In this document: positions 1 through 11,100 of the stretch, in pieces | Layout of the letters: each line of letters starts with the position of its first letter | Numbering within the stretch: position 1 is the stretch's first letter | Assembly: GCA_027596945.1 (NCBI GenBank) | Contig: JADGJH010000374.1 | Coordinates: 1-14,639 of the forward strand | Source of the DNA: Physocladia obscura | Lineage: Eukaryota > Chytridiomycota > Chytridiomycetes > Chytridiales > Chytriomycetaceae | DNA length: 14,639 nt | Direction of reading: 5' to 3' | Notes under the pieces: generated by a model | Told to the model about the DNA's origin: nothing | Databases searched by the model: none | What the model saw: the letters and a program-made list of their open reading frames with translations, nothing else | Position numbers and translations under genes: made by a program

Positions 1-873
1 TCCTGGGACAATCCATATTTTATAGCACAGTTATTTTTTTTTTGTAATGCAATACATTTTTTGTATTTGTGTTATTAAGTAATACCTTTGTTGGATGAAA
101 AATAAGCATAAAAGTTCCATTACCATGAACATACTTCACATTATGGCCAGTGAAGAACAGCTGTAAAACATATAAAACTGGTTTTTTAAATATCTAATGG
201 GTTGCACCAAAATTAATTTGACTTCCAAATTTCTTTAGCACGAAAGAAGCCTTCATCAATTTGGTCAATTGATTTTAAGTCAGAGTGACTTGAAAATAAG
301 ACCTGCGAAAATTTATACGTTCAATCCTCTTCATATTTAATGGCAAATTTATTGTTTGCCATACCGCATTCCCTGTTGCAACCACTCTTACCATGACTCC
401 AGCACCTTTTTGTTCACTCTAAATCATCTTGCAACATATTATTTAGACTTGCAGCAGAGCTCTCAGTTGTTTTTAATTCACACCTCTCTGTACTCATTTT
501 TTTTGACTTCGCACACTTCTCCTGCTACATTTTAGCACCACCACTCGAACATCTTTTCTTATGTATAGGCTAATCATCCAGATTTCTTGAAAATTTACTG
601 GAGACTTTTTTGAGATGCAATATGCCCAACTTGGAAAGATTTTTTTTCAAGTTATTAGTACCAAATTTCGCTTCTGGCCCATGGTGAATATTAATGTGAA
701 CAACTAAAAAAAGTTTTTGTCACTGGACAAGTCAAGTATCATGCGCAAATTTAAAGTCAAAGCGCTGCAAGTAACGGTTACATGCCCGCACGAACAATAT
801 ACGACCGCGGAACGAAATAAGCCTGTGTAATGTGCTTCTTTAAATTATATAATTATATGTATTTTCGCGTTTT
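1..873. other. Intergenic region, no gene seen
   Basis: This AT-rich stretch lies downstream of the EXS gene, which ends at 874 on the minus strand. I see no open frame with recognisable protein content on either strand, no tRNA-like or rRNA-like sequence, and no obvious transposon ends. Short T-rich runs occur near 31-42 and 642-651. It may hold the 3' untranslated region of the EXS gene and flanking spacer. Confidence 0.6.
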
Positions 874-2915
874 TCATCCTTTCGCTTCTCTCACAATCCC
901 TCTCGTAGGTCCACTAACCCACTCCCGCTCAACTCTAAAGAACACCCACACCCACCTCCGAAACACTTCAACAGCTTTCAGCCCTAAATCGACACCCAGC
1001 AGCGTGTTTCGAATCGCATCAATATCGCCTCCATTTGTCGCAGCGCTCCGTTTGAGCAGCGTCTGCAGAAGCGCCACGCGTACAATCCAACTCATTCGGA
1101 GCAGGGTGTTGATCAGTATCGCCGCATAGTACAAATAAGGTCGCCGAAAATGCAAGTTACGCCGCAGAAAAAATGGAAACGCAGCGTCATTTTCATGCTG
1201 CGTCGTTAAAGAATTTTCGATGCTAATTGCTGTCGTTGTTGAGAGAGAGGTGGGGGAAGAGGAAGATGACGAGGAAGAAAACGATGAAATATGACTATTT
1301 TGCAGAAGTGGGCTGCTGCCACTATTTCCCAGATTATTTAACTGAATGCTTGGCGTACGCAAAGAACTCGTTGAGGGTAAATCTTTTCCGAATCGAGTTG
1401 ATGATAATAAGTTGCTGTTTACACGTTGATTCCAATTGCCAAGGTGCCAATCGATCCAAATATCCCAATATAATGAATACACCGAGTTGATTATTGAAAA
1501 AAATATCCTATTTTCATGATGTTTGTTTGTTTTTGACATGTTGTTTAAAAATAAATATTTTTATCACGTTTTTGGAAAGAAAAAATTCAGCAACACTGAA
1601 ATACCAAATTCCAATTGCAAAATTGAGTAAAAATTCAACTTTTGAGTCATCAATTTTTTTGTTAGCCTCTGTAACAACAAAACTTCCAATGAATTTCGAG
1701 TGTATTGCTGTTGCTCCAACGTTTTCAGCACCATCATTTATCGTGGAAGCTGCCGACACAAACGAAAGTTCTGCGCGAACCCAATTGATCAACCATGATG
1801 CGGCAATGACAGGAAAGGCGGTGCAATATTTTAACGCGTTCATTAAATGTCGAGTCTGCGCTGCAGGATTGTTTGTAGTTTGATAGTATTCGGCTAGACA
1901 TTGGCGTAACCGGAACACGAAAGGTAGGCTGAAAATAAATTAATATTTAAAATTTCGATTTTGTGATTTCATTCACAACTAACCAGACGAGTAAAATACC
2001 AATAAATTCCATGATACGGCCGCTTACGTGAGAAGTTGGAGAGCTTTGCTGAGAGCCTTTATTTTCTGATGGATTATTTTCGGAATATCGCGCATCATGG
2101 CTGCTTTGATGTGATAGTAAATCTTGCGCAACGAGGTGCAAATCGCCAAGGACTTTGCTGAAAGATGTTAAAATATCGGCTAAGATAACGTCACAAAATG
2201 GAACAGTGGAAGTAAGTCCTCCGAATGCGATCCTATATAATGAGCTTGCGAACGCGTTAATTAACATAAATATTAAAATTCTGACAGCCAAAATTTATTC
2301 GCATACCCCAAAAATGCCCGTCTTTCTTTTAGAAAAAAGATATCACCCGGAAGATAGAGAATCAAAAGGGACACAAGATAGCCAAAGAGTGGCGCGATTT
2401 CAGCACTTTCTTCGGAAGCCAACAGTCGAATAAGCAGCAGAAATAGTATGATGGAAACAATCGAAACGACGGAATAAATCACAGCAAGTTTGTATATATT
2501 CGCAGGCACGATAATCAGATGCGCGGAAGCCAAGGAAAATGGCGCCGACAGATGCAGCTGAGACTCAAACAGCGGCTGGGCCTGAAGCAGTCTATTTGGA
2601 TTGATCCCCGCGAGACTCAGCAGATGCATATTCGCAGCCCATCCATAAATGCCTAGACAGACAAGCACGAGAATACTATGAGTGAAATTGCACGGTCAGG
2701 TCAATTGACGATTTAAAATTAAAGAATTGGAAGATTATTAAAAGAATAAAAAAAGAAAAGAACAAAAGATATGATTGCCGCAACTGAAAATAAACGGGTA
2801 GGGTCGCAGCGAGCGCGGTGACAAGAGCAAGAAGCATTCGAATGAGGATAAAGGCGGCGAAACCGGTAACCAATGCGCCGAGAACGTGGCGAGCTAAAGT
2901 CAGCGTAACAAACAT
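874..2915 (-). CDS. Erd1/XPR1/SYG1-like EXS-domain membrane protein
   Basis: Five-exon model: 2785-2915, 2307-2675, 1984-2280, 1605-1928 and 874-1507, which sums to 585 codons. Family hallmarks are visible in order: a first membrane segment with GIYGWAANMHLLSLAGIN, the CDVILADILTSFSKVLGDL stretch, LPFVFRLRQCLAEYY followed by RHLMNALKY, then VYSLYWDIWIDWHLG, LRRNLHFRRPYLYYAAIL, and a terminal FRRWVWVFFRVEREW. There is no N-terminal SPX domain, so it resembles yeast Erd1 more than Syg1/XPR1. Erd1 acts in the Golgi in phosphate export and retention of Golgi glycosyltransferases; that role here is inferred from the family. A Ser-rich insert of about 60 residues follows the WDIWIDWHLG motif. Two points are uncertain: the first exon and its weak GTTGCG donor, and the 2307/2280 junction, which needs either a 26-nt intron or a one-base indel. 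Confidence 0.82.
2281..2306 (-). other. Possible 26-nt intron or one-base frameshift in the EXS gene
   Basis: On the minus strand the frame encoding KERRAFLGYAN must change to reach the frame encoding VRILIFMLINAF. A GTATGC...GTCAG segment of exactly 26 nt would do this in phase 2. Alternatively, one A missing from an A run just inside this segment would give an uninterrupted ANKILAVRIL. Every other intron in the window is at least 43 nt, so the indel explanation is at least as likely. Confidence 0.4.
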
Positions 2916-3107
2916 TGAAATTGCCGGAATGTACTGTTTGACACGTAGTGTTGCTGGCTATTTGATGTCTGAGCAGCAAAAACCCCCCACACAGAACGCA
3001 AAACAGAAGTTGATTTGGTTTGATTTGTTGGAAAAGAAAAGCAGCAAACAGAAATTGGATTGCCAAGTCAGCAGACCAAAACAAAAGCGACTTATCAGAA
3101 GAAAACA
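2916..3107. promoter_or_regulatory. Divergent promoter region between the EXS and MAPKK genes
   Basis: These 192 bp separate the inferred start codons of two divergently transcribed genes, so they should hold both promoters and 5' leaders. I see no clear TATA box or other named element. The assignment rests on gene arrangement only and depends on the EXS start being correct. Confidence 0.4.
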
Positions 3108-4359
3108 ATGAAGCCTGGCCTGGTGATCGATCTCCGCTCGCCCCTAATCGACCGCACGCCCGGTTCCCTCGCGCCGCAACTCACGCCAACCGAAATCAAT
3201 GATCTGATCAGCAACAGCCATACTGCCGACGAAATCAAATACGCTGATGCAGACTTTGAGTTTATGGAGGAACTCGGCTCGGGCGCTGGCGGCTCAGTCG
3301 CGAAAGTCTTCTACAGGCCAACAAATACTATTATGGCGCGCAAGGTTTTTTTATTTGCTATCAGATCAAGACTTAATAATGTAACAGTACCTGTCCGTCA
3401 TTGTCGACAACGAAATGGACCGCAAGAATGCAAAGCGCAACCTCAAGCGGGAACTCAAAATTCTCCACCGCTGCGATTCCGAGTTTATCGTGCGTTCGTT
3501 TGGCGCTTATAGTGCTGAAGCCGGTGTTTATCTGGTCATGGAATACATGGATCTCGGCTCCCTTGAAGCGGTGTACAAAACATGCGGGCCCATCGATCAG
3601 CATATTGGCGCAAAGATTGCTGTGCGCACTCTCAGCGGCCTTCTCTATCTGCAAAAAATGGAAATTGTTCATCGTGGTTTGTATTCAAAATCCCAAACCC
3701 TCCCCAACCCTACCCACTGATCTTATTGCAACGCAGACATCAAGCCATCAAATTTGCTTCTAAATAGGTTGGGCCAAGTCAAAATTGCTGACTTTGGCGT
3801 CTCAAAAGAACTCATTAATACCCAAGCTCGCACTTTCACTGGAACCCAGGTTCAGTATTTCAAAAAAAAATTGTGAAATATTAAGGATTGGAATTCAGGG
3901 TTACTTGGCTCCCGAGCGTATCAACAGTGGCCAAGTTTATGGTATCATCAGCGATATATGGTCGCTGGGACTCACCTTAATGGAACTTGTTACTGGAAAG
4001 TTTCCATACAGTGGCAATGCTATTGGCAGCAGTGGCAATCCATCTGAGCAAATGGGGCTTTTTGATTTGATTGAATATATCAAAGCTCAACCTGCTCCTA
4101 GTTTGCCTGATGGATTTGAAAAAGACTTTGTCGATTTGGTGACAGATTGGTAAGTTATCTTTAACACATATTCCAACATACATAACATATTAATAATAAA
4201 AATATTAAAATGAAATAAAGCGTGATTAAAGATCATGAAAAGAGACCTGGGCCAGAAAATTTGCTCGAATATCCGTGCTGTATCGCAGCAAAAGCTGATG
4301 GATGCAATTTGAAACCGTGGGTTGATTCTTTGGCAAGCAAAATGGTCGATAATTCATGA
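3108..4359 (+). CDS. MAP kinase kinase (MEK/Mkk family)
   Basis: Dual-specificity kinase that would phosphorylate a MAP kinase. Exons are 3108-3344, 3388-3676, 3737-3849, 3899-4149 and 4221-4359, giving 342 residues. The ATG at 3108 is chosen because the open frame upstream has only a non-ATG start. Visible motifs: glycine loop GSGAGG at 57-62, the ATP-binding lysine K79 in the MEK-typical MARK context, HRDIKPSN at 174-181, DFG at 194-196, and GYLAPERI at 214-221. The activation loop reads [13 protein letters not shown], placing phosphorylatable T204 and T208 in the S/T-x3-S/T spacing of MAPKKs. TFTGT is reminiscent of yeast Mkk1/2, so a cell-integrity-type module is possible. The N-terminal extension is short (about 50 residues). 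Catalytic residues are intact. The C-terminus is less certain, because a further exon may replace the last five codons. Confidence 0.9.
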
Positions 4360-4421
4360 AATATTTGACTTCTTTTAATGGTTATACATATCGATAAATT
4401 TCCCCATTGTTTTCAAAAGAG

Positions 4422-4658
4422 TGTTTGCCTTCCGAACCTTTCAGTCAGACGTCTTTATTCAGACAAGTGAGCAAGCTTATAACACAAAATTCTGGTAGTA
4501 TTGACGGAATAGACGGAATAAATCAGTCGAGCAGCATCGATGTATTAAGCATTACCAAAAAGAACTTGTTTTTGGGTTGGACCAAAAAAGGCCAATTGAG
4601 CAGAGAGCAAGCTCCGTCTGAAAATTCTCCAACCACAGCAACAGCCACCCGACGCTAG
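4422..4658 (+). other. Possible alternative terminal exon of the MAPKK gene
   Basis: A 79-codon open stretch, rich in Ser and Gln, begins CLPSEPFSQTSLF and ends in RR followed by TAG. If the MAPKK exon ended at 4344 (donor GTCGAT, weak) and spliced to an acceptor ending at 4421, the frame would continue in phase and give the kinase a basic, Ser-rich C-terminal tail. Otherwise the kinase stops at 4359 and this is 3' untranslated sequence. I recognise no domain in it. Confidence 0.3.
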
Positions 4659-5107
4659 GATTTCTTCGTAAAAATACAGTCAATCGACGCGATACATTTG
4701 AAAATTAGATGCAGCCGCTGTTTTTTCCTACATGCGATTCACCGGATGTTATCGAAAGGGGAAGAAAAGAGAAGGTATCAGATTGAAGATTATGTAGGAG
4801 TGGTACTGCTGGTGGCGCAATGCCACTGACATCCTAATTTGCAGGTAGATTCATCTGAAAGTTTAGTAAATTTTATACAGAAAGTTCAATAAAAAAATAA
4901 AAATCTAGAAATTATTATTGCTTTTATTTTAATTTTTTGTAATCAGACGAACAATGAAAAAACAAGATTACCAGAAAAAAATTTCCCGAAACAATCACTG
5001 CTGATTTGTGAAGTAAAAAAACCAACTGCCCTGTACCGATTGACGAGCTATACTAATAGCAGAAAGTTCAGCCAGCTAAAGATCAATTGAGTAAAAACGC
5101 GTTTTCC
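4659..5107. other. Intergenic region upstream of the kinase-PDE gene
   Basis: AT-rich spacer containing an AATAAA at 4888-4893 that could serve as a polyadenylation signal for the MAPKK gene. Near its right end, TACTAAT followed closely by AG (5051-5062) resembles a branch point plus acceptor. A non-ATG open frame from about 4950 to 5089 has coding-like content. The hybrid gene could therefore have an additional 5' exon, but no donor or start could be fixed. Confidence 0.4.
4888..4893 (+). terminator. Candidate polyadenylation signal (AATAAA)
   Basis: Canonical AATAAA hexamer downstream of the MAPKK gene, followed by A-rich sequence. Such hexamers occur by chance in AT-rich DNA, so support is positional only. 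Confidence 0.3.
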
Positions 5108-8100
5108 ATGAAGAATCTAGCTATTGACGACTATGAAAGCCACATCAGATCACAGAAATTGAAACTTTATTCTTCTTCAACCGGAAACAGTAGCGGAAGA
5201 GGTGCATCTTATGGAGTCCCAGGATATGTGATCTCCGAGGTTATTTACGTGAACCAGTCCAGAGCCGTAGAGGTGATTGTTCAACGCGGTTACGCTCTTC
5301 ACAATCCATCAATCAAAGTCATTTGTAAAGGAAGTGGACAAATGGACGAAACAGCCAACAAAAGAATTGAACACGAATACGAAACTTTGAGGTTTCTTTA
5401 TCAAAAATCTTCAAGCTCGATAATCAGTGACAAGGAGCTTCTACCAGCTAAAACACCATCGCATAGTTACATCCCAAAGCCTTTAGAAATTGTAAAAGAT
5501 CGAGGAATCTGGACACTTGTGATTGAAGATCTAGGTGGATCAAGTTTGAGAGCTTTTCAAGACCTCGCTCTTAGTCAGCAAAATATTTCAAAAGCCTCCT
5601 CTTTAGAAAAATTAGCTTCATTCGAAAGACTTTCAAAAACACGAAAACTCCCACTAGAAATGATCTTGAACATTGCATTTCAAATTGTCGAAGCTCTTAA
5701 GATGACAATCACAGCTGGAGTCGTGCACAAAGATATTAATCCGGATAATATTGTTGTGGTCACTTTACCTGACGGTCAACTTGCCGTACAGCTGATTGAT
5801 TTCAACTTATCAAGCCTAAATAGCAACGATGTTTCAAGTAATGATACCAATATTTTCCAAGGAACGGTGGCTTATATGGCTCCTGGTGGGTACAGTTTTG
5901 TCTCTTTTTTTTGTCCTTAACTTTTTTGTTATAATAGAGCAAACTGGGCGACTTCAACGCAATGCAGATTTTCGATCAGGTTTGAAAAAAAAAAAAAAAA
6001 TGAATTAAATAAAATTAAATTGAAAAATTAAATTTTTTGTAGATTTTTAAAGTTTAGGTTTGACACTATGGGAAGTTCTGGTTGGCCGACCGGCTTATCA
6101 TTTTAATGATGTTTTGGTTTGATATAATTTTTTGACGAGTCTTTTTTGTAAATCGTAGGCCAACAGGAATATATGCATGCCCACATTGCCATCGATATCG
6201 AAGCGCCTTCAAAAGTTGATTCAACTATTCCAGACGAAATATCTCAGATTGTGCAAAAATTGGGCCGAAAAACTCCAGAAGCTCGTTACCAATCAATTCA
6301 TGGATTAAAATATGATGTGGGAGCATGCTTAAAAATAATCAGCAAATTCAAGAAATTCAACAAAATCGACTCTTCAAAACTACTCACTGATGAAGAAGTT
6401 TCTAAAGCGTTTAAGTTGGATGGAAGCTTCGTTGTTGCCTCGAAAGATTGCTCCAAAAGTCTCAATGTTCCGAAAGGAAAGTTGTACGGCCGTAAAACTG
6501 AGCAAGAACTCTTGCTTTCGTACATAAATAATGGTTTAAATACTGTTGAAAAGTCCACATTTTTCATTCTTATATCTGGAGAAAAAGGAATGGGGAACAA
6601 TTCTCTTCTGACTGTCGCAAGAGCCAATATTTTGGAGACAAACAACTTTTGTGGTCAGCTAATATTCAAACAGATTCTGATTGGACCTATTTAACCAAAT
6701 TATTCTTATCTTTTTAGTCACGGGGGCATATAATGAAGGATGCTTGCCATTGCAAGGCATACTTCAGGCCATCACCCAATTTATAGGAATTTTGTTATCG
6801 TCTCCAGTGGAAGTTTTGGAAAGCTATAAGTCCAAAATTTCACTAAATTTATCAAAAGAATTGGAGCGATTAGATACTGTTATTCCAGATATTCGCCTGC
6901 TTTTTCACTCAGTGAGTAAAAAAAATACAGAAGATAGAATACACCGGGCAACATATCCCAATATAGTTGATGACGTTGTGAAATTTATCAAATCAGTCGC
7001 TGAATGTGAAAAAGCTTTTGTTTTGTGCTTGAAAGATATTGATGTAAGTGCTTTTAGGTATTTTTATTTTCTATTATTTATTGTTTATTGTTTTTGCTTT
7101 ATATGCTTTGCTAACATACGCGTATAGTCGGCGGATGACGACACTTTCAGTGTGCTGACATCTCTCAAAAATTTTAAGAACCGGTTTTTGGTAATTTTGA
7201 CGTCTTCTGAATCAGAAACACGCCCGGCAAAAAAATTTATTGCCAATCTTCAAAATACTTTGCAAATTAGCGATAACTACTTTCATGAAATAATTCTCAA
7301 GCCGTTGAATGTTGCAGATATAAAAGAGCTTCTGGAAGATACTATATCACCTTCCTTGGCTCCGCTTCATAATTTAGCTGCATTGATAGAAAGAAAAACG
7401 TTTGGCACGCCATCGCACATCTTACAATTTTTGCTTAAAGCTGAAGCAAAAGCTCTACTTTGGTTCGACGAAGATGACAACGAATGTGGCTGGAATTGGG
7501 ATATAACATCTTTAGATAAACACATTGAAGTAAGCGAAAGCGTACTTAAAGATATGACAAAGAAAATCAATTCGTTACTGCCTGAGTTAAAAGCTGTTTT
7601 AGACGCTGCCGGTATTTAGTTTTATCCCAAAAAATTAAATTTGGCATAATATGATAAAATTACAGTCTGCATTGGTCCAATTTTTGATGTTAGATTGCTG
7701 TCGTTGCTCTTGAATGAAAAGACGGCAGCGACAACGAATTTATTATGGGACTTTTTGAAGGGAGGTTTGATTAAACCCATACCTTTTGGAGAATCAAAAG
7801 GCTCATTGGCGCAATTAAAGCTTGATGGTCTTGCATCGATTCCGGATGGAGCTGTGATAGAATATAAAGTCAGTTACATTTCTTGGCAAAGAAAAATTTA
7901 ACAAAATTTTAGTTTGCCTTTGATCCCGTTTATATAGAAATTTATGAATCCCTTAGCTCTGACACCAAAGAGAACTATCATCTGCAAATCGCGAGAATTT
8001 TGCTCTCAATTTCAAAAGCCAATGAAACAGAAATTTGCAAGCACTATAATAATGCAATCAACAAAGTTGCAGATCGAGAAGAAAAACTACTGATCGCATC

Positions 8101-11100
8101 CATCAATTTACAGGCAGCAAAAAATGCAGTTTCAAATTTTGAATTTGAAAATGGCAAGAAACTTTTATTGCAAGGAATTCACATATTGACACAGCTCGGA
8201 GAAACGGAAAATAATTCTGAATATTTTGAGTTGAATATGCAGCTAGTCAAATGCATGATTGTTGATGGAGAATTGGACGAGGCTGTATCACAATTGAAAA
8301 ACATGGAAAGTAACGCAAAATCGAAAATTCATTTATACAAAGTATTTTATTTTCAAAGACATTTGGATGCTATGCGGGGAGATTTTAAAACACTTCTTGA
8401 TCAAGGCATTAAAAATCTCAAAGATTTTGGTGTGGAAATTCCAAAATCCGAGTCTGAATGCACATCCATGGCACTCTCCTTGAAAGCAGCCATTGATGCT
8501 GTTGTTAGAATAGAGACTACGGATCAAATCGTTGCAAACTCACAGGTTGCAAATGAAGAAGACAACCTTATACAAGCTATTATATTGTCTACTTCGTTTG
8601 CAGCATTTGTGATTTCAGATAGAAAAATTTTTGCATGCTTGATCACCTTGGTAACGCGAAATAACATTCTTCTCAAACTAAACATGCTCCACAGGGGTGC
8701 CACAAAACTTTACAAGATGGATTTGGTAGACTCTCAAGTGCACTATGGACCGCATTTCCGGCTGTTGAATATTATTTAATTGAAAATTCGCGATTACATA
8801 ATATTGAAAGCTCGCAAAGAATATGTGATGCTATCAATAAGAAGCTTCAAGAAAATCCTTCGGAATACGAAATTATATACAAAGCTTATTGCGGACATTT
8901 TATATCCATGTCGCCGACGCAACACATTGAAACAATTGAAGCGATTATTCAAAATGCTCGTCATTCTGGACAAAATTTGACGATGAATATGCTATCTCCG
9001 TTACTTATAATAAACGGTTTCACTTGTGGTAAATCCATAGAGTGGTTGAAAACAACAATTGCTTTGCAAAAGGAACTTGTGGAAAGCCCTTATACAGCGT
9101 GCGGAACAATGCTGGATCATTTTCTTCACTGGTTAGAATCATTTAGCGAAGGAGAATCACTATATGGCATCTACAATCATGATGCTTTTACTATTTTCGA
9201 AATTTATCAAGCTTTGATATACGAAAATCCAAACATCAGATCCTATCTTCAAAAACGTCAAGAAAGTAGCAGATGCCATACAATCGACAAAGTTGTGGAT
9301 ATGCTCTTTGTCGAAGCTTTGATATTGGCTCATGAACATGACATAGCAGCACCAAACGAAAAAACCCTCAAAAAAACAGAAATGAAGAAAGTTACTGAAA
9401 ATCTGTCAAAGTTTGCAAATCGGGGATTCATAATTGCAAAAGGAAAAAATTGTTTGGCTTTGGCTGAATATGAACGTATATGTGGAACAGTAACCGCAAC
9501 AGTAAAATATTACGAAGCGGCAATTGAGGAGTTCAAAACAAACAATTCATCTCTTTTTGAGGCCTTGGCGTTAGAAAAAATGGCGTTCTTTTGGAGCGAT
9601 GCTGGCATGACTAAAATGTCAAAAATGTGTTTCATTGAGGCTGCAAACAAGTGGGGTTCTTATGGATCTAATGGAAAACGAAATCAAATAGTTTCAAAAT
9701 TCCAAGGACTTTTTGGCATCACAGAATCAATTGAAATGGAAAAAAGTCTAAAAATTACTCGAAAAATTAAATCAGAAATGGTCGCCCTTTCGCCTATAAA
9801 AAAAGAGTCAGCAAATTCAACGGACTCTTCAAATCAAAGTCAAAGCAATTGCCGCTCATCTAGATTTGAAGACTCTCAAACAACTAGTGCCAATGCAGTA
9901 TCTTTTGATATTGATGCAACAACAGCTTACAGGGTAGCGCAAAGTATTCGAGACGAAACTTCTCTTGATTCTCTTCTTCGTAAAATTATGAAGTACATTA
10001 TGGTAAATACCGGAGCAACTAAAGGAGCTTTAATCTTGAATGACACTACCAATCTTATGATTGAAGCTATCGCTGAATTTAATGACAGCAAAGAAAATAT
10101 TGATGTTCTTCAAAGTCATCCAATAACAAATCAAGTTCAAGGATTTCGACTACCTTTGAGTGTGATCTACTATACATTTAGAACTTCAAAATCGATTGTT
10201 TTGACTGAGCCTGTCTCCGACGCCACACACGGAAGTGACGTTTACATGAGGGAATTTAATCCAAAGAGTATTTTGTGCTGTCCAATCATCAATCAATCAT
10301 CCGTAACTGGAGTGGTTTATCTTGAAAATAAGCTTCAGGGTACTGCTTTTACTCCAAAGCGTATTGAAATTATCCAATCTTTGATGCCAACAGCAGCTAT
10401 ATATATCAAAAATGCAAAGCTCACCAAAACAAACACCGAATTAACTGCCGCTCTGCAAGATTCTGGAAAATTTCAAAATGCCCCTAAATACAAGATTGAT
10501 GCACCTGTGCAGCGTGCAATTGATGTATTAAACACACTTAAAAACCGTATGAACTCTCAAGGAGATCCAGCAGTCCGACAAATCGATTTCATCATGGCAT
10601 CTTTGACTTCTTCAGATCTTTTTATGTCTTCAATAGATGAAATTAATGACGAAAATGGGCGAGGTATTGATCAAGATACGAAAAATTGGATTGAAAATTC
10701 TCTACTACAAAAAACGTCCAAATCTGTCAAAGGCCAAGAAAATGATGGTGATGAAAAGTTTACTATTGGAAATCACAAGCCGGCTTCTTTGAATCTTAAT
10801 GACGAAGTTGCAGGGCATCCTATTTCTTCTTTTAGCTCAATTGGATTCGCGCAAAACATGTTTGTGCAAAATCAAGAGGAAATCAACACTTTCTTGGATA
10901 CATCAAGAGATTTCGATTTCGATGTTTTTAAACTCGGAGATTTAACAAATGGACAGCCATTATATTATCTCTCTATGCATTTGTTACAATATTATGGCCT
11001 AATTGATCATTTCAACATTGATCCAGACGTTGCGCGAGCATTTTTCCAAGAAGTTGAAGCAAATTATCGTAACTTGTCTTATCATAATAGGTATGAGCAC

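Larger units (their letters stand above)
5108..6330 (+). other. Kinase-like domain of the fusion protein
   Basis: Exons 1-3 and the start of exon 4 encode the hybrid-kinase type of Ser/Thr kinase domain, recognised from HEYETLRFL, HKDINPDN, the VQLIDFN segment, GTVAYMAPEQTGRLQR and EYMHAHIA. The catalytic-loop D209 and N214 are present. The metal-binding DFG motif is DFN, and no classical glycine-rich loop is visible. With the in-frame acceptor at 6058, five residues including the subdomain IX aspartate are lost. Weak or absent kinase activity is inferred, not shown. Confidence 0.7.

Noticed and set aside
830..1129. 99-codon plus-strand open frame
   Set aside because: It is the antisense shadow of the conserved EXS C-terminus (FRRWVWVFFRVEREW).
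2719..3108. 129-codon minus-strand open frame with hydrophobic stretches upstream of the EXS gene
   Set aside because: It overlaps the EXS first exon in another frame and runs over the divergent promoter; its lower half is an Arg/Ser/Cys-rich shadow of the membrane segment. No family motif.
6654..6694. Continuation of the fusion reading frame through the segment ending ILIGPI
   Set aside because: It reaches TAA, and the family's GKFDQ-like position is already filled by GAYNEG in the next exon; a GT...AG intron at 6654-6717 explains it in phase.
8651..8779. Apparent early end of the TPR region at the TAA at 8777-8779
   Set aside because: A 44-nt intron at 8651-8694 (GTAACG...CACAG, with a CTAAAC branch-like site) restores frame and joins directly to a coding frame running to 11090.
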